Positions 53,275 through 60,525 of a DNA stretch of 64,000 nucleotides are shown in pieces. The DNA comes from Planctomycetota bacterium (GTDB lineage: Bacteria; Planctomycetota; UBA1135). Position 1 is the first letter of the stretch. The number at the start of each line of letters is the position of its first letter. The stretch covers positions 372,001-436,000 of the forward strand of contig QQUA01000006.1 in assembly GCA_008501825.1 (NCBI GenBank), read 5' to 3'. A program made the translations under genes and the position numbers. Below the pieces are notes generated by a model. It worked only from the letters and a program-made list of their open reading frames with translations, searched no databases and was not told where the DNA came from.

Positions 53275-54054
53275 TTAACGGAGGAAGCGCCTGCGGACGA
53301 GGTTGGGCAGTTGTTCGAGGTCCAACAGCGCCAGGAAGTCGATGGTGCGGAACGCCCGGTCGATGGCGGGATAGCCGGCAATCCGCGTGGCGATGCGCAT
53401 GTAAGCATCGAACAGGGGCGGAAGCTTTTCCAGGGGAGGTAGGGTCGAAGACTCGATCTCCGCAGCATGGGCGCATTCAAATCCCGGGTGGGGATGAACC
53501 CTGAGGCTGTCATGAATCATGCCGCTGTCCGCCAAGTATTGCCAGGCCCGAATGCCCTCCACTGCATCTTGGGAGGTCAAGCTGCACAGGCCGAACAAAT
53601 AGCGGCAGTGAGTCGCTTGCATATAACGGGCGATGCCGCGCCAGAGCATTTGAATGGGCGGCCCGTCGCGATGGCCCTTGAGGACGCAAGCTCGGCTGGC
53701 TTCCACCGCTTCCGGCAGAAGATCGCGCATCGGACTTAAATCGTATTCCTCGGCGGTGTAATAGCCGGCGCCGCAGGAGGCTTGGGACAAGGTTTGCAGA
53801 CGATAGGTGCCAACCACCAAATCGTCAGCTTCATGCTCCACCATCAGGTGATGGACTTGGCGGTCGTAGGCGTCCTGATCCAGACCGGTGTCGTGGGACC
53901 ACGGGAATCCCTCGTTCAATTCCAAGTTGAAGACCTGGTAACGCAGGCTTTGCACCCGGCGCAAATCGGTCTCGTTTTGAGCCAAGCGCAGGCGATAACC
54001 GCTTCTTCGCAGAACCGGAAAGGTTTGCAGAGCAGGTGCCAGGGAAACGGTCAA
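53275..54054 (-). CDS. olsB: OlsB-like ornithine-acyl-ACP N-acyltransferase (GNAT fold)
   Basis: A 259-residue GNAT-like enzyme predicted to attach a 3-hydroxyacyl chain from acyl-ACP to ornithine, the first step of ornithine-lipid synthesis. Family motifs are LRLAQNETDLRRVQSLRYQV, FPWSHDTGLDQDAYD, HLMVEHEADDLVVGTYRL, EASRACVLKGHRDG, MLWRGIARYMQATHCRYLFG and, near the end, PLFDAYMRIATRI. The last resembles the C-terminal OlsB/hemolysin-like signature. The listed start is a TTG at 54054. The gene is followed by a PlsC-type acyltransferase, the usual OlsB-OlsA pairing. Ornithine lipids replace phospholipids under phosphate limitation, which is consistent with phosphate genes elsewhere in the window. 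Confidence 0.83.
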   Translation of the reverse strand: MTVSLAPALQTFPVLRRSGYRLRLAQNETDLRRVQSLRYQVFNLELNEGFPWSHDTGLDQDAYDRQVHHLMVEHEADDLVVGTYRLQTLSQASCGAGYYTAEEYDLSPMRDLLPEAVEASRACVLKGHRDGPPIQMLWRGIARYMQATHCRYLFGLCSLTSQDAVEGIRAWQYLADSGMIHDSLRVHPHPGFECAHAAEIESSTLPPLEKLPPLFDAYMRIATRIAGYPAIDRAFRTIDFLALLDLEQLPNLVRRRFLR

Positions 54055-54087
54055 GGCGCGATGGTGGGTTCAGGGTGAGCGGCGGGC

Positions 54088-54774
54088 TCAGAGCAAGGGT
54101 TCTACCTCAAGAGGATCGAAACGCAAAACCTCCAAGGAGCCGCGCCGGAACAAGGTGCCGGGAATTCGGATCGGATCTGCGACCCACGGCAGGACGTCGT
54201 CGTGAACCGCTTGTCCTTCCAGGTTTTCCAACAGGTAGAAGTGATCGTCTCCTTCCGCCTGCCGGACTTTCAAGGTCGGCGGAATGCCGCCGCGGATGCA
54301 GCGAATGGCGCATTCGCGATGGGCGACGCCGCTTCCAGGCTTCATACGGCCGCAAGCACATTTTGTGTCCACGATTTCTCCCTCCAGGACCACCGGCCCC
54401 TGTTCCAGGACGGCGGTCGCCGGAGGTCCCGGCTCTTCCAAGTCTTCGACTTCGAAGGTCTCCAGAACGGCCAAATTGGCTCGGTAAATCATGGTTCCGC
54501 GAATGCGTGCTTTTTGCCCGTCCAGGCCCTGGATCAGAGGGCCGGCACCGCCTTTGGCGCCGTCGACCAACAAGAACTGGCGGTAAACCCGCTGACCTTG
54601 CGGATTGGTACCGTAATCCACTTCAAGGATGCCGTGGGGATATTCACGTATTGTTCCTTCAAGGAAAACTTCCTTTCCATACTCGTCAACGCCGGGGTCT
54701 TTTCCTCGGGTCGTGGTCATCAAAGAGGCCACCAGCAGGGCAAGGACGGCCAAGGTCAGGTAGAGCGTTTTCAT
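54088..54774 (-). CDS. Hypothetical exported protein of the Rieske cluster
   Basis: Not recognised as a named family. The 228-residue protein begins with a signal peptide or N-terminal anchor (about 3-20, LYLTLAVLALLVASLMTT). Two small beta domains follow. The first (about 35-115) has VFLEGTIREYPHG. The second (about 125-225) has LEGEIVDTKCACGRMKPG, then HRECAIRCIRGGIPPTL, a Cys-rich stretch (CAC, C..C) that could bind metal or heme. The same pattern appears in other exported bacterial proteins of unknown function. It is the last gene of a four-gene minus-strand cluster with two Rieske proteins. A periplasmic redox or metal-related role is inferred from context. Confidence 0.6.
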   Translation of the reverse strand: MKTLYLTLAVLALLVASLMTTTRGKDPGVDEYGKEVFLEGTIREYPHGILEVDYGTNPQGQRVYRQFLLVDGAKGGAGPLIQGLDGQKARIRGTMIYRANLAVLETFEVEDLEEPGPPATAVLEQGPVVLEGEIVDTKCACGRMKPGSGVAHRECAIRCIRGGIPPTLKVRQAEGDDHFYLLENLEGQAVHDDVLPWVADPIRIPGTLFRRGSLEVLRFDPLEVEPLL

Positions 54775-54789
54775 GCTTTGGATCTCTTT

Positions 54790-55764
54790 CTACTCTTCGT
54801 CGGCTTGAGCCTCGATGGGAAACGGTTGAACGAAAACCTGATCGCCGTCCACGCGAACTTCATAGCGATCGACTTTGTCGCAGTAAGGGGGCGGCCCTTT
54901 GCCCTGGTCCGGGGAAAATTGAAAGCCGTGCCACGGGCACTCTAAATAGCCGTTGACCACCTTGCCTTCGCCTAGCGGGCCATTTTGGTGCGGGCATACG
55001 TTGGTCAAGGCGTAGATTTCACCCTGGTAATGAATGACGGCCACCCGCTCTTCGCCGATAGTGACGGCTTTGGCCTGATTCTCAGGGATTTCCGATTTCA
55101 AGCAGGCGAAGCGGAAGCCGTCTTCCCGAAGGCTGGGAGTCCGATCGATCTTTCGTTCCCGATAAGCCGCCAAGAGGTGCAAGGAAAACACCGCGGCGAC
55201 CACGGCCAGAAACCCGATTCTCCAACCCCAAGCCTGGTCTTGAAGAACACCGAAACCGACGTGAAGGGCCAGGCTGGTGTAGGCCAGATAAACCAGCATG
55301 TGAAGTCTCTTCCAAAACCGAACGCCGAGCTTGGCGAACCACCAATCGTGACTCGTGGTCGCCATGGCGAGGAGAATCAACAAACTCAACAGGCCGAAGG
55401 GAACAAATGGAAAGCGATGGGCTTGGCCGTACGCTCCATTGGTGGTGAATACTCCGAAAAGATCGCCTTCGAAGTAAATCAGCAGGCTGAAAACGGCGTG
55501 AATCAAGCCGACGAAAAAGGTCGTTACACCCAGGTGGCGCCGGTTGAAAATCAAGCGTTTGAAACGAGGCGAAAAACGGGACAGCGGACCGATGCTCAGC
55601 GTGAAGGAAAGCATCAAGAAAGCCAAGCTGCCGAAGCCTCGGATGATGGCGGTTTCCGGGGTGCCGCCGGAGGAAACCCAAAGACCGGCGAAAACCCCGA
55701 GGTACAGCACTATCAAGCCGGCCATCCAGGCGTCGAAACGCATGCGGGTAATGAATTGCGGCAC
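54790..55764 (-). CDS. Ferric-reductase-like membrane protein fused to a Rieske domain
   Basis: A 324-residue protein. Six hydrophobic segments (about 13-200) with paired histidines, such as FNRRHLGVTTFFVGLIHAVF and RFWKRLHMLVYLAYTSLALH, match the heme-binding ferric-reductase-like/MsrQ membrane domain. The C-terminal 110 residues are a Rieske domain with LTNVCPHQNGPLGEG and LECPWHGFQFSPD, in which Cys-His and Cys-x2-His hold a 2Fe-2S cluster. Electrons could thus pass between a membrane heme pair and a soluble donor or acceptor. The start is a GTG 3 bases after the stop of the upstream gene, so translation is coupled. The physiological partner may be the FMN protein encoded first in the cluster. 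Confidence 0.85.
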   Translation of the reverse strand: MPQFITRMRFDAWMAGLIVLYLGVFAGLWVSSGGTPETAIIRGFGSLAFLMLSFTLSIGPLSRFSPRFKRLIFNRRHLGVTTFFVGLIHAVFSLLIYFEGDLFGVFTTNGAYGQAHRFPFVPFGLLSLLILLAMATTSHDWWFAKLGVRFWKRLHMLVYLAYTSLALHVGFGVLQDQAWGWRIGFLAVVAAVFSLHLLAAYRERKIDRTPSLREDGFRFACLKSEIPENQAKAVTIGEERVAVIHYQGEIYALTNVCPHQNGPLGEGKVVNGYLECPWHGFQFSPDQGKGPPPYCDKVDRYEVRVDGDQVFVQPFPIEAQADEE

Positions 55765-55767
55765 GGT

Positions 55768-56238
55768 CTACTCCTCTTCCGAAGTGGTGACCTGAACGGC
55801 CTGAATCAATTCGCCGCCTAGGTGGCGGTCGACCACGGCCAATTCCGGGTAGCTTTCGACGTCGGGCGGGGCGTCCAAGAGGGTCCGGGTCGAAGGATTC
55901 AGCAGTCCGATCAAGTGTTCCTCTCCTTCTGCGTTGCGGCCGACCAACACGCTGGCCGGAGTGGTTTCGACCCCGTGGAGTTGGATCAGCAATTTCGCCG
56001 GGGTCAGGCCGCCCTGGTCTCCTTCCCGCAAGCGGTACAACTGGACGTGAAGTTGCTTTTCCGAGGCGCCGCTGGAGTGCCAGCGTTGGAGGGTGTGGCG
56101 AGCCTCCGCGATCGGTGCCCGCTCCAAGGCATGTTGCCGCCGGTGGGCGATCTGACTGCTCAACAGCAGGCCGCCCACGGCCACCACGGCGGCGAGCGGA
56201 ATCAAACGATGATGAAACTGTCGGAGGCGGTGGATCAT
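55768..56238 (-). CDS. Hypothetical membrane-anchored protein of the Rieske cluster
   Basis: Not recognised. The 156-residue protein has one N-terminal membrane helix (about 12-29, IPLAAVVAVGGLLLSS) after a His/Arg-rich start. A soluble domain follows with helix ARHTLQRWHSSGASEKQLHV and strands AKLLIQLHGVETTP and EEHLIGLLNP. The tail is acidic. It lies 9 bases after the FMN-Rieske gene and 3 bases before the ferric-reductase-like gene, so it is likely to be a component of the same electron-transfer system. No cofactor-binding motif was found. Confidence 0.6.
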   Translation of the reverse strand: MIHRLRQFHHRLIPLAAVVAVGGLLLSSQIAHRRQHALERAPIAEARHTLQRWHSSGASEKQLHVQLYRLREGDQGGLTPAKLLIQLHGVETTPASVLVGRNAEGEEHLIGLLNPSTRTLLDAPPDVESYPELAVVDRHLGGELIQAVQVTTSEEE

Positions 56239-56247
56239 GGTGGGTGC

Positions 56248-57894
56248 TCAGACGCCGGCAAAGCGGACTCCGGTGAGTTCCGCCACCTGCCGGTCGAAGG
56301 TGCTGAGGTCTTCCAGGCAAAAATCCTGCAAGCGACTGTGGCCACAAGCCCTTGCCAGGACTTTCATTAGGCTCACTGTGCTTTCCAGGTAACGGGTCAG
56401 CCGGCGAGCCGATTTTTCCACCTGAAGGCGGCTCCGCAGCTCCGGGTCCTGGGTCGCAATCCCGACCGGACAACGATTGCTCTGGCAAGCCCGCATGCCT
56501 TGGCAGCCGATGGCCTGCAAGGCGGAATTGGACACGGCAATGGCATCGGCGCCGAGGGCCAGGGCTTTGGCGAAGTCCGGGGCCAGGCGCAGCCCTCCGG
56601 TAATGACCAGGCTGACTTGCTCGGCGTCACAGCGGTCCAGGTGACGCCTGGCTCGGGCCAGGGCAGGAAGCGTCGGCACGCTGATGTGGTCGCGGAACAA
56701 CAACGGAGCCGATCCGGTTCCGCCGCCGCGGCCGTCCAGGATGACGTAATCCACGCCGACTTCCAGGGCGGCGTCCAAATCCGCCTCGATGCGATTGGCG
56801 CTGAGCTTGAAGCCGATCGGGATGCCGCCGGTGCGCTCCCGGACTTCGTCGGCGAAGGCCTTGAAGTCGGCCGGAGTGTGGAATTCGGGAAAACGGGCCG
56901 GACTGATCGCGGTTTCGCCTACCGGCAGGTTTCGGACTTCGGCGATGCGGCCGGTGACTTTGTGCCCTGGCAAATGGCCTCCGGTGCCGGTCTTGGCCGC
57001 CTGGCCGCCTTTGAAGTGGAAGGCCTGCACGCGTTCCAAAAGTTCCCACCGGAAACCGAACCGGGCGCTGGCCAATTCATAGAAGTAACGGGAGTTGGCT
57101 TGCTGTTCCTCGGGGAGCATGCCCCCTTCTCCGGAGCAGATCCCGGTTCCGGCGGCTTCGGCGCCTTTGGCCAGGGCGATCTTGGCCTCCTCGCTCAGGG
57201 CGCCGAAGGACATGTCGCTGACGAAAATCGGCATCTCCAGGTGCAAAGGCTTGGCGGCGCCGGGCCCGAGGACCACCGAGCTATCCACCGGCTCTTCGTC
57301 CAGCAAAGGGGCCTGAGCCAATTGGGCCGGGAGCAATTGCAATTGATCCCAGGACGGCAATTCCGCGCGGGAAACGCCCATGGCCGTCGAAGGCCCGTGA
57401 TGGCCGGTTTTCTCCAAGCCTTCGGCGGCCAATCGTTGAATTTCACCCACCCAGGGCTCGGCCGGGTCGGCGTGGGTGGCGAGGTAATTCCCCAAGTATT
57501 GATCCCGCGGGAACGGTTGGGGATGGCGGTCATGGAAAGCCTTGATTTCGTCGGCATCGACCCAAATTTGGCCGTCCTCCACCCAGGCACGAAATTTGTG
57601 CAGAACCTCTTTGTTGTTGTATTCGGAGACGCCGGTGTCATACCGATAATCCCAGTTGTGCAAACCGCAAATCAGATTGTGGCCGTCGACGTGGCCGTCG
57701 GCCATCAGTGCGCCGCGGTGCAAGCATCGGCCATAAAGGACCGAGACTTGGTCGTTATAACGAATGACCACCAAATCGACGTTTTCGACCCTTGCATGGC
57801 TTGGTTTGCGGTCTTCAAGTTCATTCCAAACGGCTACCGGCACCTTGCGGCCGGTGGAAGAAGGGGGGAGAGTCGGGTTCATGACAGGATGCAT
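56248..57894 (-). CDS. Rieske-domain protein fused to FMN-binding glutamate synthase domain
   Basis: A 548-residue protein. Residues 15-120 form a Rieske domain with GRCLHRGALMADG and ICGLHNWDYRYD (C-x-H and C-x2-H ligands). Residues 150-545 match the FMN-binding glutamate synthase alpha-subunit-like domain: MPIFVSDMSFGALSEEAKIA, GICSGEGGMLPEE, FHFKGGQAAKTGTGGHLPG, YVILDGRGGGTGSAP and LVITGGLRLAPDFAKALALG. The 3Fe-4S cysteines are in GCQGMRACQSNRCPVGIATQ. There is no glutaminase domain, so glutamate synthesis from glutamine is unlikely without a partner; a redox reaction on another substrate is more probable. It leads the four-gene cluster. An alternative Met lies at 57882. Confidence 0.9.
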   Translation of the reverse strand: MHPVMNPTLPPSSTGRKVPVAVWNELEDRKPSHARVENVDLVVIRYNDQVSVLYGRCLHRGALMADGHVDGHNLICGLHNWDYRYDTGVSEYNNKEVLHKFRAWVEDGQIWVDADEIKAFHDRHPQPFPRDQYLGNYLATHADPAEPWVGEIQRLAAEGLEKTGHHGPSTAMGVSRAELPSWDQLQLLPAQLAQAPLLDEEPVDSSVVLGPGAAKPLHLEMPIFVSDMSFGALSEEAKIALAKGAEAAGTGICSGEGGMLPEEQQANSRYFYELASARFGFRWELLERVQAFHFKGGQAAKTGTGGHLPGHKVTGRIAEVRNLPVGETAISPARFPEFHTPADFKAFADEVRERTGGIPIGFKLSANRIEADLDAALEVGVDYVILDGRGGGTGSAPLLFRDHISVPTLPALARARRHLDRCDAEQVSLVITGGLRLAPDFAKALALGADAIAVSNSALQAIGCQGMRACQSNRCPVGIATQDPELRSRLQVEKSARRLTRYLESTVSLMKVLARACGHSRLQDFCLEDLSTFDRQVAELTGVRFAGV

Positions 57895-58001
57895 CAGGCG
57901 GAAGGAAATGCGAACCGCCCGGAACGCTGGAGGATTCGAGGCTTGGTTCGCCTTGTGACAAACTCTTGGTCGAAAGTAGGCGCCGATTACAATAACCTCA
58001 G

Positions 58002-59771
58002 ATGAACTGGGACGCCCTCTGGGTTGGTAGCTTGGCGGTCGTTTCTTTGCTGCTGCTGGTCAGTGGCAAACTTACCCTGGATATGGCCGGACTGGCCTTG
58101 ATCGGTTTGTTGGTCTTGAGCCGGCAGGTTGAATTGCAAGAGGCCTTGGCCGGATTCGGCAATCCTACCGTGGTCACTTTGGCCGCTTTGTACGTCTTGG
58201 GCGAGTCATTGACCCGGACCGGCGCTCTGGAATTCTTGGGGCGGGTATTGCTGAGGATGAGCGGTCACAAACCCATCCGTTTATTGTGGACGTTGTGTCT
58301 GGCCATGATGGTTTTATCCGCCTTCGCCAGTAATACCGCGGTCATGCTGGTTTTTTTGCCGCTGGCCTTGCGACTGGCGGGCGAATTGAACGTGCCGCCG
58401 TCCCGCTTTTTGATTCCCATGGCTTTCTCCTCCATCTTTGGCGGAAGCCTTACTTTGGTGGGTTCGTCGATCAATTTGTTGACTAGTGGCGTGGCGGAAA
58501 CTGTCGGTGCCGATCCGATCGGCTTTTTTGAATTGACTCCTGTAGCTTTGCCTTTGGCCTTGGTCGGTGTGGCCCTGACGGTGATTTGGAGTGGGCGATT
58601 GCTTCCAGATCGCCATTCCTTGAGCGCCGCTCTGGCTGTTGCCCCGGTTCGGGAGTACATCACCGAAATGCACTTGGGGGAGCACGCTTCCTGGCTTGGC
58701 GAAAAGGTGGATCAGGCTTTTGAAAACCATGGGGTTCAAATCCTGTCTTTGATTCGCGATCAGCGCTTGATTTCTCCTCCTTTTGAAAATCAGGTATTTG
58801 AGGCCGGCGACGGGATTATGGTGCAGGGGCCGGTGAACCAATTGGCGGAATTACAACAAAAGCCTGGAATTTCCGCTGTGGATGACATTCATTATGATTT
58901 GCGAACCATGACCTTGTTCGAGGTCGGGCTTTCGCCTCAGTCCGCGCTGGGCGGGCGCAAAATCGGCGATTTGCACATTTGGCGGGATTATGGATTGGTC
59001 GTGGTTGCGGTGTTGCGAGGGCGGCATCACATTCGCGAACGGGTTCGGGACTTGACCTTACAAGTTGGCGACTTGTTGTTGGTTTGCGGCCAGGAAGAAG
59101 CCATCGGCCGGGTTCGGGCTTCTTCCGATTTCTTCTTGCTGTCCGATCCAACCGATCGAGTGGTATTAAGGCGCCACGGACGCCGGGCCTTGGGAGTTTT
59201 GGCGGCGGTGGTTGCCATGTTTTCTATGGGAGCGATTCCGGCGTTGCAGCCATGGTTGCCGATCCCTCTCGTGGCCCTTTGCGGTGCCGCTGCGGTGGTC
59301 GTACTCGGCTGCATTTCACCGGCACGCGCCTACCGTTCCATCGATTATCCGATCCTGGTCTTCGTGGCCGGAGCCTTGGCGCTGGGAAAGGCCATGGAAT
59401 CCAGTGGGTTGGCGGCAAGCTGCGCCCATGCGATCGTGGCCGGTTTACAACCTCTGGGGCCGGCCGTGGTGGTCAGCGGTCTGTTGTTGGTGGGAACCTT
59501 GCTCAATCAATTCACTTCTCCATATGCAGTGACCGTATTGCTGACCCCCATTGCGCTGGCCACGGCAAAATCCATGGGTGTAGAGGATTTACGACCATTT
59601 ATTCTGGCCATCGCCTTTGCCGGTTCCAACGCTTTCGCCACCCCATTCGGCCACCAGGTGAACCTGATGGTTCTCGGGCCAGGGGGCTACCGGTACTCGG
59701 ATTTCTTGAGACTGGGCTTGCCCTTGTGTCTATATTTTTGGGTGAGTTGCAGCCTTCTTTTGGCATTGTAA
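58002..59771 (+). CDS. SLC13 (DASS) family permease with two RCK-C domains, second copy
   Basis: A 589-residue inner-membrane transporter, paralogous to the one at 29862-31730. It shows the same order: membrane half, two TrkA-C (RCK-C) domains (about 215-290 and 300-375, with RVRDLTLQVGDLLLVCGQ), membrane half. Signatures are SAFASNTAVMLVFLPL, GGSLTLVGSSINLLTSG and AFAGSNAFATPFGHQVNLMV. Small differences, such as SSIN for TSTN in the first hairpin, suggest a different substrate. The start lies 107 bases from the divergent FMN-Rieske gene. Sulfate, dicarboxylate or another anion is possible. Confidence 0.9.
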   Translation: MNWDALWVGSLAVVSLLLLVSGKLTLDMAGLALIGLLVLSRQVELQEALAGFGNPTVVTLAALYVLGESLTRTGALEFLGRVLLRMSGHKPIRLLWTLCLAMMVLSAFASNTAVMLVFLPLALRLAGELNVPPSRFLIPMAFSSIFGGSLTLVGSSINLLTSGVAETVGADPIGFFELTPVALPLALVGVALTVIWSGRLLPDRHSLSAALAVAPVREYITEMHLGEHASWLGEKVDQAFENHGVQILSLIRDQRLISPPFENQVFEAGDGIMVQGPVNQLAELQQKPGISAVDDIHYDLRTMTLFEVGLSPQSALGGRKIGDLHIWRDYGLVVVAVLRGRHHIRERVRDLTLQVGDLLLVCGQEEAIGRVRASSDFFLLSDPTDRVVLRRHGRRALGVLAAVVAMFSMGAIPALQPWLPIPLVALCGAAAVVVLGCISPARAYRSIDYPILVFVAGALALGKAMESSGLAASCAHAIVAGLQPLGPAVVVSGLLLVGTLLNQFTSPYAVTVLLTPIALATAKSMGVEDLRPFILAIAFAGSNAFATPFGHQVNLMVLGPGGYRYSDFLRLGLPLCLYFWVSCSLLLAL

Positions 59772-59829
59772 GCTCGAAATTCCCCTAAGTTGCCGATAAA
59801 GCAGGGCAGCTTTCTTTCCATTTCCCCCC

Positions 59830-60525
59830 ATGATTCAGAGACCCAGCGCGGCCGTCGCCCGATTGCTTGACCAGCTCGGACCTCATTGTGCCGAGCAGGG
59901 AAATCGCGCGGATTTTCTGGAAGCCATCTCTCTGAGGCAACGCCAGGGAGCGAAAGTTGAAGATGCGGTGTTGGCGGAATTGCATGCTCGAGCCAAAGAT
60001 GATCCGGAGATCGGGGGTGAGTTCTTTGGATATTTCCTGGGATTGCTGAAGCGCCAGGGAGGGGAACGCTTATCCGCCAGGATGCGGCGGCTTTGGGACA
60101 CGGAAGATCTTGCTGCTTCGGTTGGGCGCGATTTGTGGCCCCAAATCCAAGACTTGGAATTCCGTAATCAAGCTTCTTTCTTTGCCTTGTTCTTGCAAAG
60201 ATTGCGCTGGAAGCTGCACGATAAAGGACGTCGATTCAAGGCTTCCAATCGACGAGAAGATTTGAGAATAGAGTTGCCTCCCGCCGGTGCCGAACCGGCA
60301 GTGCACCAAGCGGGTCCTTTAACTCAAATCTTGGCTCAAGAACGGTGGAAGTCCATCCGCCGCTCCTTTAACGACGAAGATTGGTCGTTACTGGAAACCC
60401 ACCTGCAGGGGGGCGATCTTCAGAATTGGAGAAAAAGGCATGGGTGGGATCAGGGAACTTTGCAAAAGCGATTGGCAACCGCCTTGAAGCGCTTGCGGTC
60501 CGTAGTCGGGGAGGCGTTGGATTGA
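59830..60525 (+). CDS. ECF-like sigma factor paired with a Ser/Thr kinase
   Basis: A 231-residue protein with the features of the divergent ECF sigma factors that are encoded with kinases in Planctomycetes. The N-terminal 85 residues are helical and family-specific. Region 2 is weakly visible as ARMRRLWDTEDLAASVGRDL, then FRNQASFFALFLQRLRWKLH. Region 4 is at the end as LAQERWKSIRRSFNDEDW and a helix-turn-helix ending DQGTLQKRLATALKRLRSV. Its stop codon overlaps the TTG start of the kinase gene, so the two are translationally coupled, and phosphorylation of the sigma factor by the kinase is a natural model. Divergence from classical ECF factors makes the call moderate. Confidence 0.7.
   Translation: MIQRPSAAVARLLDQLGPHCAEQGNRADFLEAISLRQRQGAKVEDAVLAELHARAKDDPEIGGEFFGYFLGLLKRQGGERLSARMRRLWDTEDLAASVGRDLWPQIQDLEFRNQASFFALFLQRLRWKLHDKGRRFKASNRREDLRIELPPAGAEPAVHQAGPLTQILAQERWKSIRRSFNDEDWSLLETHLQGGDLQNWRKRHGWDQGTLQKRLATALKRLRSVVGEALD

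Noticed and set aside
55082..56488. 468-codon minus-strand frame across the Rieske cluster
   Set aside because: It is Arg/Pro-rich and spans three genes in a different frame with far better support.
56500..58005. 501-codon plus-strand frame antisense to the Rieske-FMN gene
   Set aside because: It mirrors a gene with Rieske and glutamate-synthase motifs; Gly/Gln/Val-rich composition marks a shadow.
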